Shown here: positions 53,801-64,000 of the stretch, piece after piece
How the letters are laid out: every line of letters begins with the position of its first letter
Position numbering within the stretch: position 1 is the stretch's first letter
DNA from: Rhypophila decipiens
Taxonomy: Eukaryota; Ascomycota; Sordariomycetes; Sordariales; Naviculisporaceae
Assembly (NCBI GenBank): GCA_033297075.1
Contig: MU858082.1
Location: 62,001-126,000, forward strand
Direction of reading: 5' to 3'
Length of the DNA stretch: 64,000 nt
The notes under the pieces: model-generated
Databases searched by the model: none
What the model was told of the DNA's origin: nothing
Seen by the model: only the letters and a program-made list of their open reading frames with translations
Program-made: the position numbers and the translations under genes

Positions 53801-55438
53801 TCAGCCACGGACCGCATATGATCACCAAAGGACGTTCTTTCTCTGCCCCTGGAGAGAGACTTGATATCCAAGTGGTTCTTGCAAGCGATTCGTACAGAAT
53901 GGTACGATGCTTTGGCCTTATTCGTGGATCCTTCCAACATGGACCTCTTTAATCGAATAGGTTTCTCATTGGAAGGGGACCAACTGGGACTCCTATATGT
54001 ATTTACTATGGAAAGAAATCCTACCCAAGCCAGACTGGATATTGCACGACTCTTCATTGAGCATGGTGTTGGGCGGATCTACCTACCAGGGTGTCAATGC
54101 ACACTAGAAACCGTAGAATCCTGCAGTTGCCTAGTAAATAACGTTTGAAGCGGGTGTCCGCTAGTCGTCAATTACTACGTAGAAAACCATTGAAAACCCG
54201 TTGGACAACGGTTGTTAAATAACGTTTTTATAGGTCCTATAAAGGCTCTCTAGCTTGGAAGGAAGCTAGCTGGCTAGCTAGCTAGTGACTATCCATCTAT
54301 CTACCACTGAGCCGAGCACGCCTTCGGTGATGTGCATGTCATCTTTTGGCCGTGTTTGGTTCAGTGGTTCATCACATGGTACACCAGTGGAGCCCATACA
54401 TAGGCATAGCTGCAGGACACAAGCATGGAAACAAATTTCCAAGCTCTAGCCTGCCTTCGTTCTCACATCACTCCAAGCTGCCGATTTCTGGCCCAGGGCC
54501 CAGTCCATTTTGGATATCGTGGAAGGATCCAGGCGCAAGCGATTACATGATGCGATCTGGAGGAGCAAAGCAGCCGTCTCCCGTACGATTGTGGACGTCT
54601 TGGAGGAGGAAGACCTGACATCCTCGGACTTGGCAGAGATACTAGGCTGGATCGTTGCCTTAAACGACTTCAAAAGCTTGCAGGTTTGTTAAGAACCCCT
54701 GCCTGGGATAAAAGAATCTCTTCCGATTACCGATTCGGCTGGAATAATCTGCTTCACCGAGCATTATCCGTGTACATGTCAAGCAACATCATGTCAATCC
54801 AGCAAAATCTTAATCCACCGGGACACCCCCGTACGCTAGAAATTGATTCGAAGCAGTGCATCATTTCTGAGCTGATTTCGAAGGTCAAGTTGCAAGGCGC
54901 CTTGGATATTAGAGGCCGCAATGCATATCTGGGCTACATAGCACTTCACTACGCTGCCAGTGCTGGATGGAACCCTTTACCAAACTTCAATCCGGTCAAG
55001 CTCCTGCTAGACGCAGGGGCAGATCCGAATTCTTTGTGCCTGCAAGAGCAAACACCGCTCGAGGTTGCTCTGTCCTCGAACTTGCCAACGCATGACGCGA
55101 TCGTCAACATTTCTGCTTTGCTCAATGCAGGGGCTGACCCGAATAGAAAATGTGGCAATGGACTTACACCTCTGCATCTGGCGGTCTCTATGGCATGTCA
55201 GGAGATCGTCCACCTTTTGGTTCAGGCCGGCGCAGATATTACACAAGCATTAATGGTCCTCATATCGGCTGATCTCGAGAGAGCACTGGAGCTGACCGCC
55301 CTTGTGAGCTGCGTTGAAGGATGGGCCGGGACGGAGCTCCGCGGTTGGGGAATGATGGCGCAAAGGGCGGTAACAATATGGGATTATTACTATATATGGC
55401 GCCGGAAACACCTTGAGAATTACACCCAATCTCGGTAA
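50897..55438 (+). pseudogene. STAND/NACHT-ankyrin gene with multiple lesions
   Basis: The order of blocks is that of a fungal NLR-like STAND protein. An N-terminal helical domain (FAQCLDIAGRQAYQK, FATFGDILIGGSQNLIASGVWATVRAMLE) is followed by a GT-AG intron at 51275-51351. Next is a NACHT-type P-loop (GHLGSGKT near 51912) with the Walker B VLLIDGLEE. A long helical middle (to about 54.1 kb) leads to at least three ankyrin repeats at 54.9-55.25 kb (LLLDAGADPN, LLNAGADPN, LLVQAGADI). Five breaks were found: a one-base loss in a T-run near 51366, one in an A-run near 51690, an in-frame TGA at 53819-53821, a disrupted stretch from 54146 to about 54440, and a frame change near 54670. The P-loop and ankyrin parts remain recognisable. 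Homopolymer errors could explain the first two but not the rest. Confidence 0.75.
54135..54227 (+). repeat. 81-bp-spaced direct repeat TAAATAACGTTT
   Basis: TAAATAACGTTT occurs at 54135-54146 and again at 54216-54227, at the left edge of the disrupted stretch of the STAND gene. The spacing is 81 bp. It contains CCGTTGGACAACGG, a near-palindrome. A GCTAGC-type microsatellite follows at about 54263-54283. Confidence 0.5.
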
Positions 55439-56281
55439 GCAGTAGTCCTGCTTCGCACAGCACTATTTTGAACTACTCACTAATTCATTTTGTTGACTTG
55501 TACCAGGCTGGCTCTGGAGAGCACAGGAATACATAGAGATTCGCTGAACGAGGTTTACCCCGATTGGGGCCCTGGGGGACACGGTTAGGATCATGAAAAG
55601 CACAATAGTCTGTAACTTGGCGCCCCCCGAGCATATATCCATGTCCGTTTTCTTTTCTATATCATCGAATCTATGGCACCTCATATACGATGTGATGTTT
55701 CCACTACCTATGTAACTTCAAAGTTGATGCTAGAAACCAAAGCTTGAATACGGATAGTTTCACTTTCACTCCCTGATCTCACGAGTCTCTACTTTAGCTC
55801 GGTCACAGCCTCTCCATCAATCACTTCATTTCCTTCCTTCCCCAAATTCTTGCTCCGCATTTTGGTAGGCTTGCCATCCATCTTACGAGATAGGAATCCA
55901 GAATCGGACATTTTCGGTATATTTGTGTCTAGGCATGTTCTGGGGACTGTTTATAAGCAGATTGGCTGCTGGCCTCGGTAGTTTAGCCCTATCACAACTT
56001 AGACCGCATGAATTCCTTTTACTAAGTTTCCAGGCCTCGTCTTCTACAAGGATACTGTTGATTTACATTACTTATCTGACGGATGAAAGGTACATTCGTA
56101 CAAGGCAAGCATATTAGTGCCTGCTAAAGCTATGCACAAGTCTCACACCCATATGCTACATCATTATAAAGTCCAATATAGGTATCGAAGCACAGATCCC
56201 AGATATGAATTCCAAACAACAAACGGTCCTTTATCACATACAGCCCACCAGATTGTTACTAACAGAGTACGAAGTCTATGA
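55439..56281. other. Intergenic stretch, about 0.8 kb
   Basis: This follows the STAND gene and precedes the 3' end of the permease gene. No gene is seen. Confidence 0.4.
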
Positions 56282-58382
56282 CTAATAACCCCCCACAGGA
56301 ACATGATTATGTTCGACAAGCTCAGCGCGCTGGATAGCCTGACCGTGGGCATCAATCTCGACAACAGGCAGTCGTTTCGTCTCCAACTCCCATCGTCCGC
56401 TCCACTGGACGAACTGCAGACCCAACCACCATAGAACTCCCAGCCCGACACTGCCCCATCCTACCAGTGGTCCAATCCACCAGGCTATTTCACCGGTATT
56501 ATCTTCGTCGTAATCGTTCCCCGACCCTGGGTGCTTGCTCCTGGCGTTTGTAAGCGAGCCAGGCACAAACGCAGCAAACAACAAGAATGCCAGCGAGACA
56601 GTCGCCACAATGGCAGGCAGTGGGTCAAGCCAAGGCTGCCAGACGGACTTTTCATGCCAGTTTCTTCCTTTTACTGTGACTGGTTCTCCCCTGGTACGCT
56701 GTTGTTTCGAGGCTCGTCGTCGCTGAATGTAGGACTCTATTTTGAGATAAAGTAGCCCGCCGGCGGTGAAGAGACCTAGTACACCGACGATGATGAACGT
56801 GTATAAGTAGGTTAGTAGTCGGTAGGCTTTGGACGGCTCGATGGTTAGGCCCACGACGAGGACGAGAACGATTTCAAAGAACCAGTGGAGGATTGTTGCT
56901 GGGATCGGGGCTTGTTCGCGGTGGGAGTCTAGCTCCGAGATGGCTGGTCTGTGGTGTCTGGGGTATTGGACTGTTTTTGAGGGTGTTGATTCTGAGGACG
57001 AAGAACTGAGACGGGAGAGGAGCGTGTCGTTTCCTGTAGCGAAGAAGAGGGAATAAGGGAGAATGCCTTCTTTTGCGATTTCTTGTTTGACGCGGGATGC
57101 CGTGTATGTCTGCGCCATGAGATTGCCAAAGATGAAGAAGGCGAGGAGGGCAGCGACGCCCGAGATGGCGGCGTTGTTGTTGTCGTCATGGCCCTGGGCT
57201 GTTGAGGTGTTGTGACCGGATAGACGTTCAAAAAAGGCGATGGCCATGTTCTCGGGCAGTTGGTCGTTTCCCATGTAGGGGGTCATGCACAGGTAGCTCA
57301 GGTTCGTCAAAGGGTAAAGAACCGCAGCGGTCAGCATGGCTATTGTGGTGGCTCTGGCAAAGACTCGTTGGGGCTGGGACACCTCAGCTAGCACGTAATA
57401 TGGCTGCTCGTACCCCGTGTACGGATACATGGCATAGAAGAGAGCCAGTGCAATATCGCCTATTTTTCCTCCACTCTGGGTCGTGCCATCTGGCAGGACG
57501 GGACTCGTCCAACTAATTTGGCGGCAGGTGCCTCCGTTGACTGAGCCGTAGATGATGCCCAGGATGGCAATGACAAAGACGAAGGCCACCTTGGCAACGG
57601 CAAAGAGGTTGTTTAGTCCGATGGCGTACCTCCGGGTCATGATGTTGAGGAGGGCACAAAAGGTGAGCACCCCGACTGCCCAGCCGACGACATTTCTTTG
57701 GTTTAAGCACTTTTCTCTCTCGCCACATCTGGGGTTGATGGCGATTGACATGAATATGCCAAACTGTAGGGCGTTTCCTGCCAAGTTGCCGAATATGATG
57801 AACACGATTCCAAAGATACATGTCATGAGATGGCGAGGTTTTTTGAATATGTACTCGAGCTGTGTTTGATTTCCAAGGTGTTAGTACCCAGGACACATAA
57901 TCACTTCAGAAGGCGGGTCCATTGATGAGGATGTACATACATAATTCTTGTCGCCGCCATTCCGTGGAGCCGAAACGCGCTGCCAGTCATTGTCACGAAA
58001 GACATAATGTAAAGGGATGGTCAAGGCCAGCTCAGTCCAGCAGCTGACGATGGCGAGGATGATGAGTCCGGCAACCACCCAGAGTAGGAGAGCTACTCCT
58101 GAGCTACCAGCTCCACGTAGGACATTGACCGGCTGGGTAAATATACCAGATGCGATAGTCCTATTCATTATCAGGCAAAAGACAGTGAACGGACTAAAGA
58201 GTTGTTTCCTCGTAGGGGCGACATCGAAGCGCTAGGATGCAAGTGAGCATTTTGTACGGGTTTCTTCGATGTGGAAGATAGTAAGGGAAACATACCTCCC
58301 GTTGAGCGTTATACTGATGAATTCTCTCTTGCAGCTCCTCTCGTGAGAGAGTCTGCGACTCGTTTACGGGCGGTCCATCCAT
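56282..58382 (-). CDS. APC-family amino-acid permease
   Basis: Exons 58382-58296, 58231-57941 and 57859-56282 encode 651 residues. All three joins are phase 0 with GTATGT-type donors. The chain has about 12 membrane helices. The first carries the family's unwound motif in MNRTIASGIFTQP, followed by LLLWVVAGLIILAIVSCWTELALTIPL, FGIVFIIFGNLAGNALQFG, ALALFYAMYPYTGYEQPYYVLAEV, and LLAFFIFGNLMAQTYTASRVKQEIAKEG. It belongs to the amino acid-polyamine-organocation superfamily (AA_permease_2 type) and should take up amino acids at the plasma membrane. The ATG at 58382 gives a short cytosolic N-terminus. Substrate is not determined. No damage. Confidence 0.9.
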
Positions 58383-59564
58383 GCTGAGGTCGTGTGATGT
58401 GATGGTTACATCCCAAGTGAGTCCAGCCGAGAGACGAGTGAGGGACGGGTTATGAACAACGAGGACAGAGAGGACAAAAGTAAACAACGACGGCAATCTC
58501 CATCCAACGCCAAGGCTCCTTCCATCAAGTCTAGACCCGAGTGGCTGCAGATGTCCTCGCTTCTTGAGGCTCAACCTGTTCAGCTACGAGCTTCATTGCG
58601 CCAACTAACTTCACCGATCCCGCCTAGCATCCCGCATTCAGGATATAAAAACATGACACAAAGCATGCTCCAAGATGGAAATCGGCGCCCGTTTAGGACG
58701 AACATGAACCAATTCGGCTGTGACTGGCTGGTCCGACCGCTGATAGTCGTTGAGCTAGCTACCTCGACGCACCCCACCAAGGAGGCATATGCATGCTGGA
58801 CGGTTCACACCGAGAGAAGGAGCCTCGCGCAAGGTTGATTTTGGCTGTGATGGTGCTGGGCTTCGCACTTTGATTGCTTGCGTTGTTTTTGCGTTGCCAA
58901 ATGCGCCGCTTGGACGGTAAAGCCACTGATTGACAGCCTGGGTTCAGCGGACATGCAGGAGGGTCTTTCTCAGGCCTGGATTCAATACTTCCTGAAATGA
59001 TTACGTACGAGCATCGAAGATTGGCGTCGAGGGCGAATCATGGAGACAGGAATCACAACCAACCTCCTCCTCAAATTCAGTAAGTATTAAGTTGGCAAAA
59101 GCCACGGCTTTGAGACATGCGTCAGTAACTGTTGTGTGATTTTGTGCCCGAACAACACAACGGTGGTGGGAAGCAGTTGACCGGCACTGGCAGTGGGCGC
59201 TTGATCGAGCTTTGGGGCACGGGAGGGAGCCGCGACTGACTGGAAGTCGGGACACCACCTTCCTTCGATATGGTCAACCAGTTTTCAGCAGCAGGAACAA
59301 CTCCAGTCCCCTTTCCACCTTAGCTCACCCCCGAAGAACAAGATAATTTGTACACAGAAGCTCCTTCTCCAGCTTCCTCAATCGAAGTCGCTCAAAGAGC
59401 CTGAGGCGCACCACTTCCTTCTTTGCAGAGACTCCCCACCCAAGTCAACTCTCAAATACCAGCAGGAGCGAACTTGATCCAAGGGATCCACACCTCTCTT
59501 GTCCACTCGAGTCTCACCTTCCTCATTCATCGCATTTGGTGTGCTTTCTGTTTCTCTTGTCGTC
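58383..59564. other. Divergent promoter region
   Basis: Between the permease and the 59.6-kb gene. The 3' half is CT-rich. No gene recognised. Confidence 0.4.
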
Positions 59565-61159
59565 ATGTCACAGGTTGTGTCGCCGGTATCAACAGCTCCG
59601 TACTCTCCGTCTGCCGAGCTAGATGGCGGAGACCCGGCGATCCGCTTCTCTCTCGCTTCGTCTACCAATTCCATTCCCTTCTCAACTTCACCCCAGACCC
59701 GCCGGCAGATCTTTGTCCGACGACAGGCTTGGGACAAGACAAGCCGGATTCTAGCCGTCGTCGAGCGGACGGTTTTGAAAGAAACAGAAGAGACCATTCG
59801 CGAAAGCGAAAGGTACCTGGATCTGCATCAGGACCTCGTCCTTCCCATCTATGCTCTCCCCCGACCATCGACTCGGGAATGGAACATTGAGATTGCCTAC
59901 GCACAGGGCAATCTCCGGGTTGACTATCCCTTTGGCACGAGTCAGGATGCATTCCACTTCCAGGAGGTATTGACTGGCTATGTTCCCGTGGCCCAGTTTG
60001 ACGACGTCACTTGCGTCGTGACTTACAACAAGGGGATCCATTTCCAAAAACCGCAGTACACGGGCTTCGGACAAGTTCAGTTTTGGAAACAGCCTGAACA
60101 AAAACAGCCGACGTCGCCACCAACTGCTAGGAGCTTGTCGCCTGTGTCCTCAACGGGCAGTTCGGGCCCGACGTTCACTGCCCAAGTCCAATGGGGCGCC
60201 GCAGGCCCCCGCGCTCAAGCAAGTTCACCTACACCGACATGGAGTAGTCCACGACCTATGAGCATCGCTTCGGTTCAGACGACAAAGAGTGTAGCCACCG
60301 TCCAGACCTATGACCCGAAAGGGACCTCGGTTTTGGTCACCCAGGATATTCGGCCACCATTGTTAGTGGCCTTCCTGAAGGACATTGGCAAGCGTGAAGG
60401 ATACACGATGTTGAAGGTAGATAGTAAGTGCAGCCACTTTCTCTCTTTGTCTATGCCGGCAGTACTCTTTCTTCATCCACCTCTTGTAGACATGGTTCAA
60501 AACGTTTATATAATGCTGGGCTTGCTGACCAATGGATGTTTGGTCACACAGTCACAGACCTGACCCAGACGGAGTTCACGAACGCGAGGAAAGAAGACGC
60601 GGCGCTCATGTTGGCGGACAGTTCCAAGTCGTCATTCCATGTGAAAAAGCATCTCGCCGTCCCCGGCCGCGTACCACTCAGTGCCTGGAACCTCTGTTGT
60701 GAACCCCAGCCACAATTTGATAAGAGGGGAAACAAAATAAAAACAACCACAAATCCTTTGGTAGATCAGCTCGATTCCTCGCATATGACGTTGTCCTTTG
60801 GCAGTCGCAAAGACCCCGCCAACCTGGCTAAGAGGGAAAAACTGGACGAGTGCATGTTAAAGCTGCAGGTGAGGCATCGCGAGAGGTTGGCAGGTCAGAC
60901 TGCCACGAGAGATGAAGGGATTGCGGTCATGGCGGAGGAGATGAGGGCGCCGCCACCGCCACCGCCCAGGGTGTTTGTTCCTCCGGGTAACATGGCTACT
61001 CCGAGACGGCCGAGGATCTATGAGCCGCCGGAGCTGATACCTGAGATGGAGAGGCAGTCGATTGAGATTGGGACGGATTTTATCCTTCAGGCGGGGACGG
61101 TCGATTCCCATCGGGCAGCTATGACGGCCGAGTTACCTGTTGTGAATGGGCCGAGGTGA
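59565..61159 (+). CDS. Orphan protein conserved in layout, unknown function
   Basis: Exons 59565-60423 and 60558-61159, with a 134-nt GTAAGT..TCACAG intron in phase 1, encode 486 residues. The ATG at 59565 (MSQVVSPVSTAPYSP) is preferred over the upstream ATG at 59499. I do not recognise the family. The N-terminal half contains a helical RRQAWDKTSRILAVVERTVLKETE segment and a strand-rich stretch from WNIEIAYAQGNLRVDYPF to KGIHFQKPQY. Proline/serine-rich linkers follow. The second exon has GYTMLKVD-NLTQTEFTNARKEDAALM at the joint, and PPPPPPRVFVPP near the end. No signal peptide or membrane helix. Confidence 0.7.
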
Positions 61160-63707
61160 AATTGAGGCATGCGATAAGGCTCACTATGTGTATATAAAGC
61201 AGTGGCTTGTGGGATATAATCAATAATCTTGACCACTGAATGCTGGGAGAGTCTTGCACTTGAGCCAAGACTCATGATTCCTTGGGGTGGTCTGCCCCCT
61301 CGAGCTCAAGCAGTATGGCATATTTTCACAAGCAAAAAACGAAAGAAGTGTCATGTGGCCCTTCTCCCCAAATTATAATTGATGTTTCATACATAACCCG
61401 ACAAAGTTTTAGTCAACACCGGAAAAGCTCATGTGGTCCAAATTCCGACATCTTTTCTACCCGGACGCCAGACTATTGAATCTTGATCGCTTTGATTCTG
61501 GGACTGAATGATTGCTGTGATGTCATGGTGGTACCCTGCCAGCTTTCATCACATATCTGTGATACTAACCGTCCATTTGATATCCAGCCCGTTTTTGGTC
61601 TTTGAACGCACTCACAGGTAGGCAGGTAATCGGACATGTAACTTCTTATATGAAATCAGCCGCTCGAATGGCACGTGGAATGCTGTTTGTCACTGCCGTC
61701 AATCCAACGGTCCGTCGAGTTGGCTCAGCCTTGACGGCAGCGACGACTTGCCGTTCGAATTAATTAGGAGAGATACCGAGGCAGACAACTTGTGCCCAAA
61801 AATAGAGAAGACAAGGCAGTTAGTTGATCAAACAAGCGAGCGGATGGCAACCTCATATAAAGATCATGTATGTTCACGTGGCAGGCTACCCGGTGGTTGG
61901 TGATAATACGAGCAGATATGATTGTGATATACAACGCACATCGATATATGTTTGTTGGTGGTGTGTTGAGGTGACTGTGAGTGAGTGAAGCGGGAGGTTA
62001 ATAACCTTATGTATGTCACCACACTCCCGTCTCTCACACGGATAGATTGAGTATCCGTGCCCTGGTTATACGTACTGTATTGGATAAGCCGCTCGTTGGC
62101 TTTTGCCCGATAAAGTTGATGACATACATTGTACTTGAAGCTGTGCTCGGGCAGGATATTTAAATGAGTACAGCATGTGTGAGCCTTGGAACTACTTTGT
62201 AGGTTGACATGAGAGATTACATGTAGCGCAGGCGCTGTGAAACCACACAGATGTGACAGATACACATCTGGGTTCCTACGTTACTCGACATTGAAGCTGA
62301 ACATCGCACATTGCTTACCCGCTTGGCTTGGCAAACCGATCAATGAAGATGATGAATGAGATTGAGACAGACATTTACATCTCCAGATCCAAAAGAGTCT
62401 GAAACTTAAAGATTTTGACCAACATGACATCGTGTAGTGGATGTACATTACGGATATGGGTCCGGGGACGGGTGGCAGTTATGGTATGTACATACCGTAC
62501 CGGAACGCCAACGGTCAGCGGATCGACACTAAAGTGCGCTAACAAGATATCCACTAACCCCAAGATTTCCGTACCAACTTCTGAACCGTGCGTCCCAAAA
62601 CCCCCCAGAAACAAAAGGGATCCAGCCCCCAAAGGACCCAATGCTACGGCATCACACGTGGTAGGTGGGTGGGTTTGGGCGGTTGAAAAGCCTTTTTTGT
62701 GGGAAAAAACGGCCAAGCCGGTGGGTTCCCTACCCTTATTATTATTAGTGCGCTGAGGCGCTCAGGGCTTCTTCTTCTCCCTGTGCCTGGGGCCGACAAC
62801 CCGGGCCTGAGGCTGAATTTCAAGCTTTCTTTCAGAGGTCTCTTGCTGAAATTGAACGAATATTTGATTAAACTCCTTTGTGTGATTGAGTTTGAGATTA
62901 TATGCAGACAAGTCATGAGCACGGAATAAGGGCAGGTTCGTGATTCAGGACCATTGAAGTTCCTCTGAAAGGGGGGGCGTTGAAAGAAAAGGAGAAACCG
63001 CCGCACGGTTGGGGCTCAAAACAGTGTTGTCGCAGGTAGGTAGGTACCTTTCTCTTGTACTGGTGAAAGAAACACAAAACCCGCTTGTTTCAAAAATGGA
63101 GTTGAATTTCCACATGTGGTAATGTCATCACCGTTTATCGAACGATTTAGCAAAAAGCCATTGATCTGGTGGCTTGGGCTCCGAGCGGTGGGAGTGAAGC
63201 GGTCAGCACGTGGGAAGAACGAGGCGAACAAAGAAAAGTGACCTGTAACAATCTGTTATTATTATTATCATCAGGTGTTGCTGCTCATCGTGGAGATTGT
63301 GTTGCACATTTGACAGGACCTGAGAAAGACATTTTCGTAGAGAGAAAACTAATTCGATCTGGAAGGAGGTCGAGGTTCGAGATATCAGACGTTGCACCTG
63401 AAGAGGATCCGCTTCCAGGAACGGACACCGACCCCCGGACTTTTTTGATGGAAATGCTCCGATTCTGGGTTCCTCCTTTTTTGCGAAGACAAACATTTCA
63501 AGGAAAATGTAAAGATATCATCGAATGGGATCAATGACAAGCAGCAAGGACCAGATATACGGACAGTCAATGGACACCTCGGTCCCGCAACTCGGTGAAT
63601 TGACACCTTCATGGGCTTTGATGTGGGCCTAGAGTATGTACAGTACATAGGTAACTTGTACTGCATGTACATAACTCAGCGCTCTTTACGGATACGCGTA
63701 CAAGATA
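61160..63707. other. Long gene-poor stretch, about 2.5 kb
   Basis: Only short frames with low-complexity or leader-like translation. No transposon ends, RNA genes or conserved motifs seen. Confidence 0.45.
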
Positions 63708-63995
63708 CTAGTACACCTCCTCATCATGGCCCGCCAAGTTGAAGAGGCATTTTTTCTCCGAGTGGTTCGTAAAGTGACAATATCGGCTCTTATATTCCAC
63801 CAAGAACGCAGGATCACGGCGAGAGTCGTTATCTTGACGGCCAACAAGCTGATCCGACTGGCCGACAAAGCGACCGCTCGGTCCATACAGGTAATACATA
63901 GCCCGACCGGTACAACGGATACGGGGAGTACTGGTCCCCCGTTTCCTGCGACAAGGCGCACCGACCGATTTGCCGTTCCATTCAGTGTAAGACAC
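63708..63995 (-). CDS. Possible 3' end of a gene cut by the window edge
   Basis: The final frame on the minus strand encodes about 95 residues, with YYLYGPSGRFVGQSDQLVGR and EYKSRYCHFTNHSEKKCLFNLAGHDEEVY. Composition is globular, with no low complexity, which fits a terminal exon of a gene continuing beyond 64000. Family not recognised. Confidence 0.35.
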   Translation of the reverse strand: MSYTEWNGKSVGAPCRRKRGTSTPRIRCTGRAMYYLYGPSGRFVGQSDQLVGRQDNDSRRDPAFLVEYKSRYCHFTNHSEKKCLFNLAGHDEEVY

Positions 63996-64000
63996 ACATA

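Noticed and set aside
62375..62716. 113-codon minus-strand frame in the 61-64-kb stretch
   Set aside because: It overlaps an equally long plus-strand frame and neither shows a motif or codon pattern like nearby genes.

Overview
The window looks like nuclear DNA from a filamentous ascomycete (Pezizomycotina). Genes are compact with short GT-AG introns (about 50-130 nt), and the families are typical of that group: a HET-domain protein, a PTH11-like rhodopsin-fold receptor, a STAND/NACHT-ankyrin protein, F-box proteins, CE15 and AA8 secreted enzymes, and a ZIP transporter. There is also an intron-bearing tRNA-Leu. No species is named because nothing here fixes one.

Layout. 0.2-7.3 kb: a secreted alpha/beta hydrolase, a five-exon PTH11-like membrane protein and an orphan protein with faint papain-like features. 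7.5-13.2 kb: two tandem ankyrin-repeat paralogs on the minus strand, one with an F-box and one 5'-truncated; both carry frame breaks, and a 234-bp TA-flanked MITE-like element lies between them. 13.7-22.7 kb: a GFA/CENP-V-type enzyme, then three minus-strand genes for a TPR-ankyrin protein ending in a TIR-like domain, a 2-oxoglutarate/Fe(II) oxygenase and a HET-domain protein. 25.5-34.5 kb: a 1,429-residue disordered protein divergent from MTC1, then an orphan. 34.7-43.4 kb: an F-box protein, two orphans, a small Myb-like basic protein, and three copies or remnants of a repeat element containing an internal 22-bp minisatellite. 44-50 kb: a ZIP zinc transporter, a CE15 glucuronoyl esterase-like enzyme, tRNA-Leu(AAG) and an AA8 cytochrome-domain protein. 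50.9-55.4 kb: a STAND/NACHT-ankyrin gene with at least five lesions. 56.3-61.2 kb: an APC amino-acid permease and a conserved orphan. The last 2.8 kb is mostly non-coding.

Two themes stand out. The first is self/non-self recognition or cell-death-type architecture (HET, TIR-like, NACHT-ankyrin, F-box/ankyrin), concentrated at 7.5-22.7 kb and again at 51-55 kb, with much of it decayed. The second is plant-polymer use and uptake (CE15, AA8, ZIP, amino-acid permease) at 44-58 kb. Exon joints were derived by hand from splice signals, reading phase and family conservation; none is supported by transcript data.
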